From the NCBI GenBank assembly GCA_002763345.1, contig PEXZ01000001.1:1-7665 (forward strand): a stretch of 7,665 bases of DNA, given 5' to 3'. Position numbers and translations under genes: made by a program. How positions within the stretch are numbered: position 1 is the first letter of the stretch; every line of letters begins with the position of its first letter. The stretch is from Candidatus Micrarchaeota archaeon CG08_land_8_20_14_0_20_59_11. Its GTDB lineage: Archaea; Micrarchaeota; Micrarchaeia; Norongarragalinales; Norongarragalinaceae. Under the pieces are notes generated by a model. It saw only the letters and a program-made list of their open reading frames with translations. It had not been told where the DNA came from and made no database searches. Below, one piece after another: positions 1 through 6,023 of this stretch.

Positions 1-104
1 CATGCAACACTTCTCGGCTTGTCGGCTAAGATCTTTAGTCTGAGCTTCATTCTGCCGTCTTTCCTGGTGAGCTTCCCGGCGTTGAGTCCAATTGAACCGC
101 AGCA

Positions 105-163
<59 letters not shown>

Positions 164-255
164 CCCCAAGCGGCAGACTTAACGGTTTCCCTACGGCACC
201 GCATCCGCACGAAGCGGATGCGACGCCAAGTCTGCATCATTTACTGCTAGGACTA

Positions 256-289
256 CTCGGGTTTTTAGTGCCTGAGGAACAAGGCTAAT
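256..289 (-). other. 3' half of the intron BHB and terminal helix
   Basis: Transcript order: ATTAGCCTTG (289-280), TTCCT (279-275), CAGGCA (274-269), CTAA (268-265), bulge AA/A (264-262), CCGA (260-257). These pair in order with 991-1000, 1006-1010, 1011-1016, 1020-1023 and 1025-1028 of the other half. The 3' splice cut falls between 263 and 262. Every base from 265 to 289 is also coding sequence or stop codon of the endonuclease. Confidence 0.85.
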
Positions 290-1017
290 CTCTTCTTCTT
301 TTCGGGATGAAAAAAATCGACTTCTCTTGCAAAGCGTTTCAAATCATCTTTGCCGTAAACGTGGATTTCGAACTCTTCGTTTTTGTGCCTCCTTCGGCGG
401 TAAACGCTGAAGGAAATGCCGCTTCGTTGAAGGAATGCCTTCACGAAGTCAAAGAGTTCTTCGGAGGTTGAATAAAACCCGATTTCCGCCTGTCTTTTGC
501 TCACGCTTCCCTCGGCGTCGAACAGCCCGCCTACGTAGGCAGACTTGAGCTCGTCGCTCCAATCCCAAATGAACTTTGGGATTCGCAGGTTTGCCCGCAC
601 GGCACCCCGCGGAGCTTCGAGCACCTCGACGAAGAACTCGTAAATCACCTTGTTTTTGGTATGACTATAGCAAGAATTTCGCAATCTGTCTTCGAAGAGG
701 TTCAGCGTTAAGCCGAACTCCTTTCTGAACAGCGCGCGAATCTTGGCGTGGAACGGCTTGCACTTGTCCGTGAACAAAATCCGGTTTCCGGACATGTTCC
801 CGTCGCCGTGCAAGAGCCCCAGCAGCCTCGCGAGTTCCTTTGTGAAGCGCTTTGGCAAGCGGAATCGTTGTTTACCTTTCTTTGTGACGTACTCCCTAGA
901 AGGCAGGCATGTGAACTCGTTGTAGTGTTTTTGCAAAAACGAGTCTACCCGCCGTTCTAATCTCATAGTACGCTTTCCCGATAGAAGTTTATTAGCCTTG
1001 CGTTACTCCCCAGGCAA
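263..1017 (-). other. Archaeal BHB-type intron in 16S rRNA, 755 nt
   Basis: The helix-24 sequence that should read GGATTAGAT-ACCCGAG is split. Exon 1 ends at 1018 and exon 2 begins at 262. The junction folds as a canonical bulge-helix-bulge: exon-1 TTAG (1020-1023) pairs with intron CTAA (265-268); the 3-nt bulge AT/T (1017-1019) holds the 5' cut; the 3-nt bulge AA/A (262-264) holds the 3' cut; an outer TCGG/CCGA exon helix closes it. Cutting after the second base of each bulge gives exactly the conserved mature sequence, which fixes the ends independently. Inside, intron 1007-1016 plus G1006 pairs with 269-279 (11 bp including two G-U). After a 5-nt bulge, 991-1000 pairs perfectly with 280-289 (10 bp). 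The remaining interior encodes a homing endonuclease. Excision is expected by the tRNA-type splicing endonuclease. Confidence 0.93.
265..966 (-). CDS. LAGLIDADG homing endonuclease encoded in the 16S intron
   Basis: This 233-residue protein has two LAGLIDADG helices: LLGLLHGDG at residues 48-56 and YVGGLFDAEG at 144-153. It should therefore act as a monomer with two pseudo-symmetric halves. The metal-binding acids D55 and E152 are both present, so the enzyme may be active. Known relatives cut intron-less rRNA alleles at the insertion site and drive intron homing; some also act as RNA maturases. The start is the only ATG after an in-frame TAA at 1003-1005, so the gene lies wholly inside the intron. 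The last codons (K-R-L-A-L-F-L-R-H-stop) overlap the intron's 3' pairing arms, and the stop codon TAA (265-267) lies within the BHB central helix. By eye it is more A/T-rich than neighbouring protein genes, consistent with mobility. Confidence 0.93.
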   Translation of the reverse strand: MRLERRVDSFLQKHYNEFTCLPSREYVTKKGKQRFRLPKRFTKELARLLGLLHGDGNMSGNRILFTDKCKPFHAKIRALFRKEFGLTLNLFEDRLRNSCYSHTKNKVIYEFFVEVLEAPRGAVRANLRIPKFIWDWSDELKSAYVGGLFDAEGSVSKRQAEIGFYSTSEELFDFVKAFLQRSGISFSVYRRRRHKNEEFEIHVYGKDDLKRFAREVDFFHPEKKKRLALFLRH

Positions 1018-1028
1018 ATCTAATCCGA
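991..1028 (-). other. 5' half of the intron BHB and terminal helix
   Basis: Exon bases TCGG (1028-1025) and TTAG (1023-1020) form the outer and central helices. The bulge A-T/T (1019-1017) holds the 5' splice cut between 1018 and 1017. TGCCTG (1016-1011) pairs with CAGGCA, and the next five bases (1010-1006) continue the helix with G-U pairs. TAACG (1005-1001) is a bulge that also contains the in-frame stop upstream of the endonuclease. CAAGGCTAAT (1000-991) then pairs perfectly with 280-289. Confidence 0.85.
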
Positions 1029-1384
1029 TTTGCTCCCCTAGCCTTCGTCCCTCACCGTCGGACGTGTTTTGGCATGGCGCCTTCGCCACTGGCGGTCCTG
1101 CAAGGATTACAGGATTTTACTCCTCCCCCTACAGTACCCCATGCCTCCCCCACTCCCGAGCCCGTTAGTATTTCCTGCACGCCTTCAGGTTAAGCCTGAA
1201 GATTTCACAGGAAACTTGACGAGCCGGCTACGGGCGCTTTAAGCTCAATATTCGTGGATACCACTTGTGCTACCTGTGTTACCGCGGCGGCTGGCACAGG
1301 ATTTACCCACCACTTATTCAACGAGCGATTCAGGCTCGCTAAAAGCCGTCCGTTAGGACGGCACTCGGACTACCCCCGTCACGC

Positions 1385-1475
1385 TTTTACGCCGACTTTT
1401 TCTTTCGTGAAAGAAAACCTCGACTAAAAGAAAGCTTCTAGTGAAGGTCTTTTTCTTCGGAAAGAAAAAGAAGTT
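1385..1475 (-). other. A/U-rich expansion within 16S helix 16 region
   Basis: Archaeal 16S normally has a short hairpin here (GCxCGAAAGxGTGA type). In this gene the two sides, GCGCGAA (about 1474-1480) and AAGCGTGA (about 1379-1386), are separated by roughly 85-90 extra bases. The insert holds a perfect 9-bp hairpin (1449-1457 with 1462-1470, four-base loop) and an 8-9-bp hairpin (1398-1405 with 1410-1417). The outer arms can instead pair with each other over 11 perfect base pairs (1396-1406 with 1460-1470). No canonical BHB could be drawn, so I describe it as an expansion segment. An unrecognised mini-intron is not excluded. Confidence 0.7.
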
Positions 1476-1489
1476 CGCGCATTGCGGAA

Positions 1490-1521
<32 letters not shown>

Positions 1522-1853
1522 GCCCTTGTCTCAGTGCCCGTCTCGGGGCTCCTACTCCCATAGCCCCTACCGATAATAGGTTTGGTGAGCCGTTACCTCA
1601 CCAACAGCCTGATCGGCCGCAGTCCCATCTTAAGGCAGCAACGCTGCGTTTCGCGCGCTGTTTAAACCAGGAATCATTCCAGATTTCCTGACCTATCGGG
1701 GTTTCACCTCAGTTTCCCGAGGGTATCCCCGTCCTTAAGGTAGGTTGACTACGTGTTACTGAGCCATCCGCCGTGACTCATGCCGAGTCACAAAACTTGC
1801 ATGGCTTAGGCGCAATCCGATAGCAGTATCCTCCAGCAGGATCAACTGGTGTT

Positions 1854-1880
1854 CTCGCGCCTTCCACCGGAAGACGCGAG
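1854..1880 (-). other. Hairpin in rRNA leader just upstream of the 16S 5' end
   Basis: CTCGCG (1875-1880 on the minus strand) pairs with CGCGAG (1854-1859), and CTTCC pairs with GGAAG across a GGT loop, with one G-U between them. This gives a stem of about 12 bp ending 2-3 nt before the mature 16S 5' end. Such leader hairpins typically help position 5' processing. The usual long processing stem would need the 3' flank, which is outside the window. Confidence 0.6.
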
Positions 1881-2067
1881 GAGTCGCAAGAACGACCCTT
1901 ATCACTTTCGGACCTGTTGTCGCAAGCCGAATTCAAGATTCGGATGCCCATGCCTGCTCACAGTGGAAAAAGGGCGTCTATCACAGCGAAATCGCTCTAA
2001 CGCGCCGGGACTGCAGCAGAAAACGCCTTGAATTTACAAAGCGCGGAACATATACTCGCGGAATGCG

Positions 2068-2075
2068 CTTATAAA
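2068..2075 (-). promoter_or_regulatory. TATA box of the 16S rRNA promoter
   Basis: The minus strand reads GCTTTATAAGC, with TTTATAAG at 2075-2068. It is the only strong archaeal TATA element upstream of the 16S leader. Normal spacing puts the transcription start near 2045, giving a leader of about 190 nt that contains hairpins at 1927-1943 (CCGAAT/ATTCGG) and 1854-1880. Confidence 0.6.
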
Positions 2076-2127
2076 GCTAATGTTCAGTTTTTAAAAGAAA
2101 AGGAGCGCGCCGAAGAAAAGCCGAAAA

Positions 2128-2150
2128 AGGCGGGAAAACGCCTGTTTTTT
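2128..2150. terminator. Terminator-like hairpin with U-tracts on both strands
   Basis: AGGCG (2128-2132) and CGCCT (2139-2143) form a 5-bp stem. It is followed by TGTTTTTT on the plus strand, and by TTTTT (2124-2128) on the minus strand. The roughly 180-base stretch from 2080 to 2260 holds no convincing gene, and this is its only clear structure. It could separate the rRNA promoter from the plus-strand genes, but no obvious transcript ends here, so the call is weak. Confidence 0.25.
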
Positions 2151-2260
2151 GAAAAGAAGGCAGAGGAATGCTCCTTTTGCAGCCGTTTCCAGCCATTACT
2201 TAAAGCCACAGGTAGTGGTTGAAAACAGCGCCCACCACAATTCCCGTAGTTTAAAAACAC

Positions 2261-2267
2261 TTTTATA
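2261..2267 (+). promoter_or_regulatory. TATA box, leaderless-type promoter
   Basis: TTTTATA is centred about 27 nt upstream of the tandem start codons GTG (2292) and ATG (2295), with no Shine-Dalgarno sequence between. This is the typical spacing for an archaeal leaderless mRNA, whose transcription start falls at or next to the first codon. Confidence 0.55.
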
Positions 2268-2291
2268 CCGCGTGCGTCTTTCTCCATACAG

Positions 2292-2558
2292 GTGATGCGG
2301 ATGCCGAAGAAAGCAGCTGGGAAAATAGAGAAGATTCTGGGAAGGGTGGCGGTCGGATTCTCGGACAGGGGCGTGCACATCAAAACCGGAAAGAAGGGAA
2401 AGCACGTCCACAAGGAAATAATCGCGGGAATGAAACGCCACGGCGCAACCGCGCGGGACGTGGAAGTGGAGCTGGAAGCGAATCAGGTGATGCTGCTGCC
2501 GAAAAACGTCCGCGGATACACGTTTCTCGGCAAGCTGCTCGAAGAGCTGGAAACATGA
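2292..2558 (+). CDS. Small basic protein of unknown function
   Basis: I do not recognise this protein of about 88 residues. The N-terminal half is rich in Lys, Arg and Gly (PKKAAGKIEKILGR; GKKGKHVHKEI near residues 32-43), with no signal peptide or membrane segment. The C-terminal half is more acidic and hydrophobic (DVEVELEANQVMLLP ... FLGKLLEELE), consistent with a small mixed alpha/beta fold. A nucleic-acid-binding role is possible from the charge but not demonstrated. Candidate starts are GTG 2292, ATG 2295 and ATG 2301; the TATA spacing favours the first two. Its stop overlaps the next gene's start in ATGA (2555-2558), implying coupled translation and a shared process. Confidence 0.8.
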   Translation: MMRMPKKAAGKIEKILGRVAVGFSDRGVHIKTGKKGKHVHKEIIAGMKRHGATARDVEVELEANQVMLLPKNVRGYTFLGKLLEELET

Positions 2559-3061
2559 GGCGCGGAAAAACAAAACCGTACGCGTTCGACGGCGATAAAA
2601 GGCTGATTGAAAACCGCTTCTCGGTGTTGCACGGCCTGCCCGAGGGATACGACGCGCCTACCGTGGACGGGCTGCCGCACGGGAAGCCGCGCGTCTTCCT
2701 CAAAGTCGGAAAAAACGGCGTCGCGGATATTCGGTTCATACTGGGTCCCGTGTCAATCGGGACGTTCACGCCGAAAAAAGGGTGGCTTACCGCCGAACAC
2801 CAGCGCAGGATAAGGGAAATCGTCGGCGGCGCCAGTTCCACTCCGATAGGCGTGCGCTTCGGCAGGGGGCTCATCAACATGGAATCCGAAATCGAGCCGG
2901 GCTCGTTGGTCGTAAGCGGAACGGACGGCCGCGGACATCCGATGACGGACGTACACGCGAAGCATCCGCAGGTAATACGAATGATTGCCGCCTACGGCAA
3001 GGTGGTGCGCCACCTCCAATCCGAGGCGCTCAAGCTATTTTTTCGGCTGCGAAAGAAGTAG
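2555..3061 (+). CDS. Conserved-looking protein of unknown function, 168 aa
   Basis: I do not recognise the family. The protein is soluble by inspection, with basic ends (MRRGKTKP at the start, FFRLRKK at the end) and a glycine-rich middle of likely beta strands (GKPRVFLKVGKNGVADIRF; PVSIGTFTPKKGWLT). A short helix rich in Glu and Arg follows (AEHQRRIREIV), then NMESEIEPGSLVVSG and a DVHAKHPQVIRMIAAYGKVV helix. Several His residues sit near acidic residues, but no known catalytic pattern is apparent. The start ATG overlaps the stop of the upstream small gene (ATGA), so the two are one transcription unit. The 3' end overlaps the convergent methyltransferase gene by 27 bases (3035-3061), giving antisense transcripts at that point. 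Confidence 0.82.
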   Translation: MRRGKTKPYAFDGDKRLIENRFSVLHGLPEGYDAPTVDGLPHGKPRVFLKVGKNGVADIRFILGPVSIGTFTPKKGWLTAEHQRRIREIVGGASSTPIGVRFGRGLINMESEIEPGSLVVSGTDGRGHPMTDVHAKHPQVIRMIAAYGKVVRHLQSEALKLFFRLRKK

Positions 3062-3634
3062 GAACACGCGCCTCTTTCTCGGATTGTCCGCGTTCTCCGT
3101 AATCATTGCTGTTTTCAGGTCCGCGTGCTTGAAGCAGCGGGCTGCATACATCAAATCTTCCTCGCTTTTCGGGTAGAACTGCACAACTGCATGGCCGCCG
3201 GGAGCAAGAACCCGCCTGAACTCCCTTGCAACTGACGGCATCCCTTCCGGCTTCACCCATTGCAAAGCCGAGATGGAAATGATTACATCGAAGGAACGCG
3301 CCGGGAACGGAATCTTGCGCAAGTCACCGACTTTCACGTCGAATTTCTTTTTCTTCGCCTCCGCAATCATCTCGGGCGAAATGTCGAATCCCTTGATTTT
3401 CCTGTAGCCCGCCTCGCGCAGGACTTCCATCGAGAAACCGTTGCCGCAGCCCGCGTCGAGAACGCGCGCTTTCAGAGGCGGAAGAAGAAGCATGAGCGCG
3501 CGCATCGTCAGTTCGCGCTGAATGCGCCGCAGTGCATTGCTCTTCACATACCTGCATCCCTCTCCGGCATAATATTCCTCGGCGTCGCCCACGCGCTCCT
3601 CGGGACGCTCCCGCTTTACGCGCCAGCCCTTCAA
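3035..3634 (-). CDS. Bud23-like SAM-dependent rRNA methyltransferase
   Basis: Class I SAM methyltransferase of 199 residues. Motif I is LDAGCGNG (59-66), the ribose-binding acid is D84 (FDIS), the adenine-side acid is D104 (GDL), and the post-motif region is ISALQW (121-126). The ISALQW sequence, AVVQFYPKSEE (149-159) and the NPRKRRVFLLLS tail resemble eukaryotic Bud23/WBSCR22, which makes m7G in the 18S rRNA P-site region with Trm112. The N-terminus (RPEE...YY...YVKSNALRRIQREL) also fits. The expected role is base methylation of 16S rRNA during small-subunit maturation, likely with an archaeal Trm112; the exact target is inferred. TTG 3634 is the chosen start: it overlaps the upstream stop (TTGA) and keeps the Bud23-like N-terminus. 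A generic small-molecule methyltransferase is the alternative. Confidence 0.85.
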   Translation of the reverse strand: MKGWRVKRERPEERVGDAEEYYAGEGCRYVKSNALRRIQRELTMRALMLLLPPLKARVLDAGCGNGFSMEVLREAGYRKIKGFDISPEMIAEAKKKKFDVKVGDLRKIPFPARSFDVIISISALQWVKPEGMPSVAREFRRVLAPGGHAVVQFYPKSEEDLMYAARCFKHADLKTAMITENADNPRKRRVFLLLSQPKK

Positions 3635-4638
3635 AGCAGCATCACGTCCTCGAAACGCACGCCGTATTTGCCGTTGACGTAGATTCCCGGCTCGATTGTG
3701 AACGCCATGCCCTTGCGCAGCCTTGTTTTTTCAAGCCGCGTCGCTCCCTCGTGCACGTCCAGCCCTATTTGGTGCCCGACGCTCAGTCCCGCCGCGGAGA
3801 AGGAGTTTTTCGAAAAGCCGTGCTCGTAGAGGACGCGGAGGGCGGAATCGCGCAGTTCGGAGCCGACTGCACCGACTCGCGCTTTCTTCGTTGCGGCGGA
3901 CTTTGCTTCGCGGACAGCGGCAACCGCATCACGCAGCCCATTATTCCCGCCCTCATAGATGGTTGTTGAATAGTCTCCGCAATAACCCATCGCACGCACG
4001 CCGACGTCTATGATGACGGCGTCGCCCTTGCGGATGCGGTACTGCGTGGGTTTTCCGTGCGGCACGGCGGCGCGCTCGTTCGCGAGAACGATGGGCTCGA
4101 AGGCGTTCAGCGGGAAACCGCGGGAGCGCGCCTTGTACTCGAGCACGCCTGCGACTTCGTTCTCCGTCCTTCCGTAGATTCCCTCGGAAAGCGCCTCGTC
4201 GACGCACTGCTTCGTCACATCCTGCGCAAATCGAAGCGCCTGCAACTCGCCGTCGTCCTTTATTTCGCGCAGGGAAAGCAGCTGCTTCGCGAACGAGGCG
4301 TGCTTCGCCTTTTCGACGTAAAACGCGGCGAACGCCATGTCGGAATGCATGTCGATGCCGAGTTTTTTCACGCGGCGTTTTTCGGCGAAATCCGTCAGCT
4401 GCTTTTTGAAGTGCCGCATCTCGACGCACTCGAAACCCGCGCACTCCTGTTTGGGGTGGGCGAAGCAATAGGCGGAATCGGCTGTTACGAGCAGGGCTTT
4501 CGGCGGCGTCGCGTCGCCAGAATAATAGAACGTGTTGGCGTCGAACACGTCGCGGCTGCCCATCAGGAGGCAGTCCAAATCCGCGGCGGCTATGCGTCGT
4601 TGGAGGCGGCGGAGGCGGTCCATATCACTCGTAGTCAT
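3631..4638 (-). CDS. M24 family Xaa-Pro dipeptidase/aminopeptidase
   Basis: A pita-bread metallopeptidase of 335 residues that cleaves X-Pro bonds in cytosolic peptides. Residues 1-120 form the creatinase-like N-terminal domain, and residues from about 130 form the catalytic domain. All five dinuclear-metal ligands are visible: D211 (VIIDVG), D222 (GDYSTT), H289 (VGHQIGLDVHEG), E316 (TIEPGIYV) and E330 (RFEDVML). The conserved H194 (VPHG) and H296 are also present. The protein ends five residues after the last ligand, about ten residues shorter than usual PepQ-type enzymes. It is the middle gene of a minus-strand operon, overlapping the M42 peptidase by 14 bases and the methyltransferase start by 4. 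M6 (ATG at 4623) may be the real start: it gives the usual M-x-R-L beginning and clears the overlap. Confidence 0.92.
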   Translation of the reverse strand: MTTSDMDRLRRLQRRIAAADLDCLLMGSRDVFDANTFYYSGDATPPKALLVTADSAYCFAHPKQECAGFECVEMRHFKKQLTDFAEKRRVKKLGIDMHSDMAFAAFYVEKAKHASFAKQLLSLREIKDDGELQALRFAQDVTKQCVDEALSEGIYGRTENEVAGVLEYKARSRGFPLNAFEPIVLANERAAVPHGKPTQYRIRKGDAVIIDVGVRAMGYCGDYSTTIYEGGNNGLRDAVAAVREAKSAATKKARVGAVGSELRDSALRVLYEHGFSKNSFSAAGLSVGHQIGLDVHEGATRLEKTRLRKGMAFTIEPGIYVNGKYGVRFEDVMLL

Positions 4639-5662
4639 CGAAATTCAGGATTATCTCGCGGATGAGGTCCTTCGTCTCCTCCAAATCCGAGAGCGAAATC
4701 ATCTCGTTCTGCGAGTGGATGTAGCGCGAAGGGACGCAGATGCTGGCGGTGAGCAAGCCCTCGCGCAGGTATTGCATGCGCGACGCGTCCGTGGCGCCCC
4801 GGTCTATGACGTCGAACTGCATCTTGATTTTCTTGCGCTTCGCGAGGTGCTCAATCCACTCGATAAGCTTCTTCGTCATCATCAGTCCGCGCCCGCCAGC
4901 CTCGATGACTCCGAGCGACGGCCCGCCGTTGAAATGCACGGGCACGGTGTCCTCGGAAACGTCGGGCGAGCCCGAGGCGAACGAGACGTCCGTCGCTATC
5001 GCGAGGTCGGGCTGGATGCCGAACGCGGACACGCCCGCGCCCCACAGCCCCGTCTCCTCGCGGACGCTTCCGACGAGGTAAAGTTCGCATCCCGGATTCT
5101 TTATCTCGTGCGCGAGTTCGACGAGGATGGCGCAGCCCGCGCGGTTGTCGAACGCCTTTCCTACGACCTTGTCGTGGTTCAGCTCCTCGAACTTCGAGGC
5201 GAACGATATGAGCGTGCCCGGTCGGATGCCCATCTCCTCGACCGCCTTCTTGTCCTTCGCGCCGACGTCGACGTACATCGCATCGGACTCCTGCATCTTC
5301 TTGCTCTCCTCTTCCTTCATGAGGTGGGGCGGCTTCATGCCGATGATGCCCGTGATTTTCCTGCCCTTGGCGTGCAGGACAACTCGGGACGAACCTAGGA
5401 TGCCGTCGTAGATGCCCCCGATTTTCGTGAACTTGATGAATCCCTCCTTCGTGATTCCCATAACGGCCATGCAGATTTCGTCCATGTGCGCGACTACCAT
5501 CACCTTTTTCCCCTTTCCTTTTTTCGCGATGACGTTGCCCAACGTGTCGCGACGCACGTCGAAGCCCGACTTCCTGAACTCGCGCGCGAGGTACTCCGCC
5601 ACCTCCTCCTCGCCGCCGGTTGGCGCGCTCAGCTCGCTCAATTGCTTAAGAAGTTCCTTCAT
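4625..5662 (-). CDS. M42 family metallo-aminopeptidase (TET-like)
   Basis: Cytosolic aminopeptidase of the M42 family, whose archaeal members build tetrahedral dodecamers and trim peptides released by the proteasome. Numbered from ATG 5662 (345 aa), the metal ligands are H59 (AHMDEI), D172 (FDNRAG), E203 (REETG, with E202 the general base), D225 (ATDVSF) and H316 (YIHSQNE). The lid/dimerisation domain lies between about 65 and 160. APTGGEE near the N-terminus and the length are typical of the family. I prefer ATG 5662 over the upstream GTG 5674: GGTGG (5671-5675) sits 8 nt before it and a TATA-like element lies at 5682-5689. This is the first gene of a three-gene operon with the M24 peptidase and the methyltransferase. 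A glutamyl or broad-specificity enzyme cannot be distinguished. Confidence 0.93.
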   Translation of the reverse strand: MKELLKQLSELSAPTGGEEEVAEYLAREFRKSGFDVRRDTLGNVIAKKGKGKKVMVVAHMDEICMAVMGITKEGFIKFTKIGGIYDGILGSSRVVLHAKGRKITGIIGMKPPHLMKEEESKKMQESDAMYVDVGAKDKKAVEEMGIRPGTLISFASKFEELNHDKVVGKAFDNRAGCAILVELAHEIKNPGCELYLVGSVREETGLWGAGVSAFGIQPDLAIATDVSFASGSPDVSEDTVPVHFNGGPSLGVIEAGGRGLMMTKKLIEWIEHLAKRKKIKMQFDVIDRGATDASRMQYLREGLLTASICVPSRYIHSQNEMISLSDLEETKDLIREIILNFDDYE

Positions 5663-5681
5663 CCCAGACACCACCCAAATG

Positions 5682-5689
5682 TTTTTATT
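5682..5689. promoter_or_regulatory. Shared TATA-like element between divergent genes
   Basis: The 76-base gap between the M42 peptidase start (5662) and the SSB start (5739) contains TTTTTATT on plus, AATAAAAA on minus. On minus it sits 20-27 nt before ATG 5662. On plus it would start transcription near 5712, leaving a short leader with a Shine-Dalgarno. A second A/T run, TTTTTAAA (5716-5723), lies too close to the SSB start to serve it. Confidence 0.35.
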
Positions 5690-5724
5690 GCCGCATTACA
5701 AAAAAGAAGTCGCGCTTTTTAAAC

Positions 5725-5729
5725 GGAGG
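5725..5729 (+). promoter_or_regulatory. Shine-Dalgarno of the SSB gene
   Basis: GGAGG, 9 bases before ATG 5739, is the strongest ribosome-binding site in this part of the window. It fixes the SSB start at 5739, although the frame stays open much further upstream across the antisense of the peptidase gene. Confidence 0.7.
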
Positions 5730-5738
5730 GGTTGTCTC

Positions 5739-6023
5739 ATGAAAATAAGCGAACTTACGCAGGGAACTGGAAACGTCGAGATAGAAGCTGAGATAGTCGG
5801 CATCGAGGACACGCGCGAGATAAACAAGATGGGGCGCAACCTCCGCGTCGCAAACGCGACGATTCGCGACGACTCGGGCACGATGACGCTCGTTCTGTGG
5901 AACGACGCCATCGACAAAGTCCGCGAAGGCTCGAAGATAAAGATAACGAACGGCTACGTGAACACGTGGCAGAGCAAGCTGCAGCTCACGCTCGGCAAAT
6001 TCGGGAAGATGGAAGTCCTTTAA
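5739..6023 (+). CDS. Single-stranded DNA-binding protein, OB-fold (crenarchaeal SSB / SOSS-B type)
   Basis: A compact 94-residue single OB-fold. The pattern is close to Sulfolobus SSB and human SOSS-B: an N-terminal KISELTQGTGNVEIEAEIVGI strand, then ANATIRDDSGTMTLVLWND (about 39-57), then VREGSKIKITNGYVNTWQSKLQLTLGKFGKMEVL. The DDSG-x-LxLW signature and the aromatic residues W53, Y73 and W76 are those expected to stack on ssDNA bases. The expected role is protecting ssDNA and recruiting repair and replication partners. Unlike Sulfolobus SSB there is no acidic, glycine-rich C-terminal tail; the protein ends with the OB-fold. Start chosen from the GGAGG ribosome-binding site. It is divergent from the peptidase operon and shares stop bases with the convergent ferredoxin gene. 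An RPA-subunit or tRNA-binding OB protein is less likely. Confidence 0.85.
   Translation: MKISELTQGTGNVEIEAEIVGIEDTREINKMGRNLRVANATIRDDSGTMTLVLWNDAIDKVREGSKIKITNGYVNTWQSKLQLTLGKFGKMEVL

Noticed and set aside
263..1017. Group I intron in the 16S gene
   Set aside because: The 3' splice base would need to be G, but the base before exon 2 is A. A perfect BHB explains the junction instead.
2028..2222. Small plus-strand reading frame of 64 codons
   Set aside because: It overlaps the rRNA promoter region, is Lys/Glu-rich from A-rich DNA, lacks a promoter or ribosome-binding site, and contains the terminator-like hairpin.
4532..5398. Long plus-strand frame of 288 codons antisense to the two peptidases
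   Set aside because: Arg/Leu/Ala-rich shadow of GC-biased codons. The minus-strand proteins have complete catalytic ligand sets.
5412..5738. N-terminal extension of the SSB gene
   Set aside because: Open only because it is antisense to the M42 gene. GGAGG before ATG 5739 and the SSB-like length set the true start.
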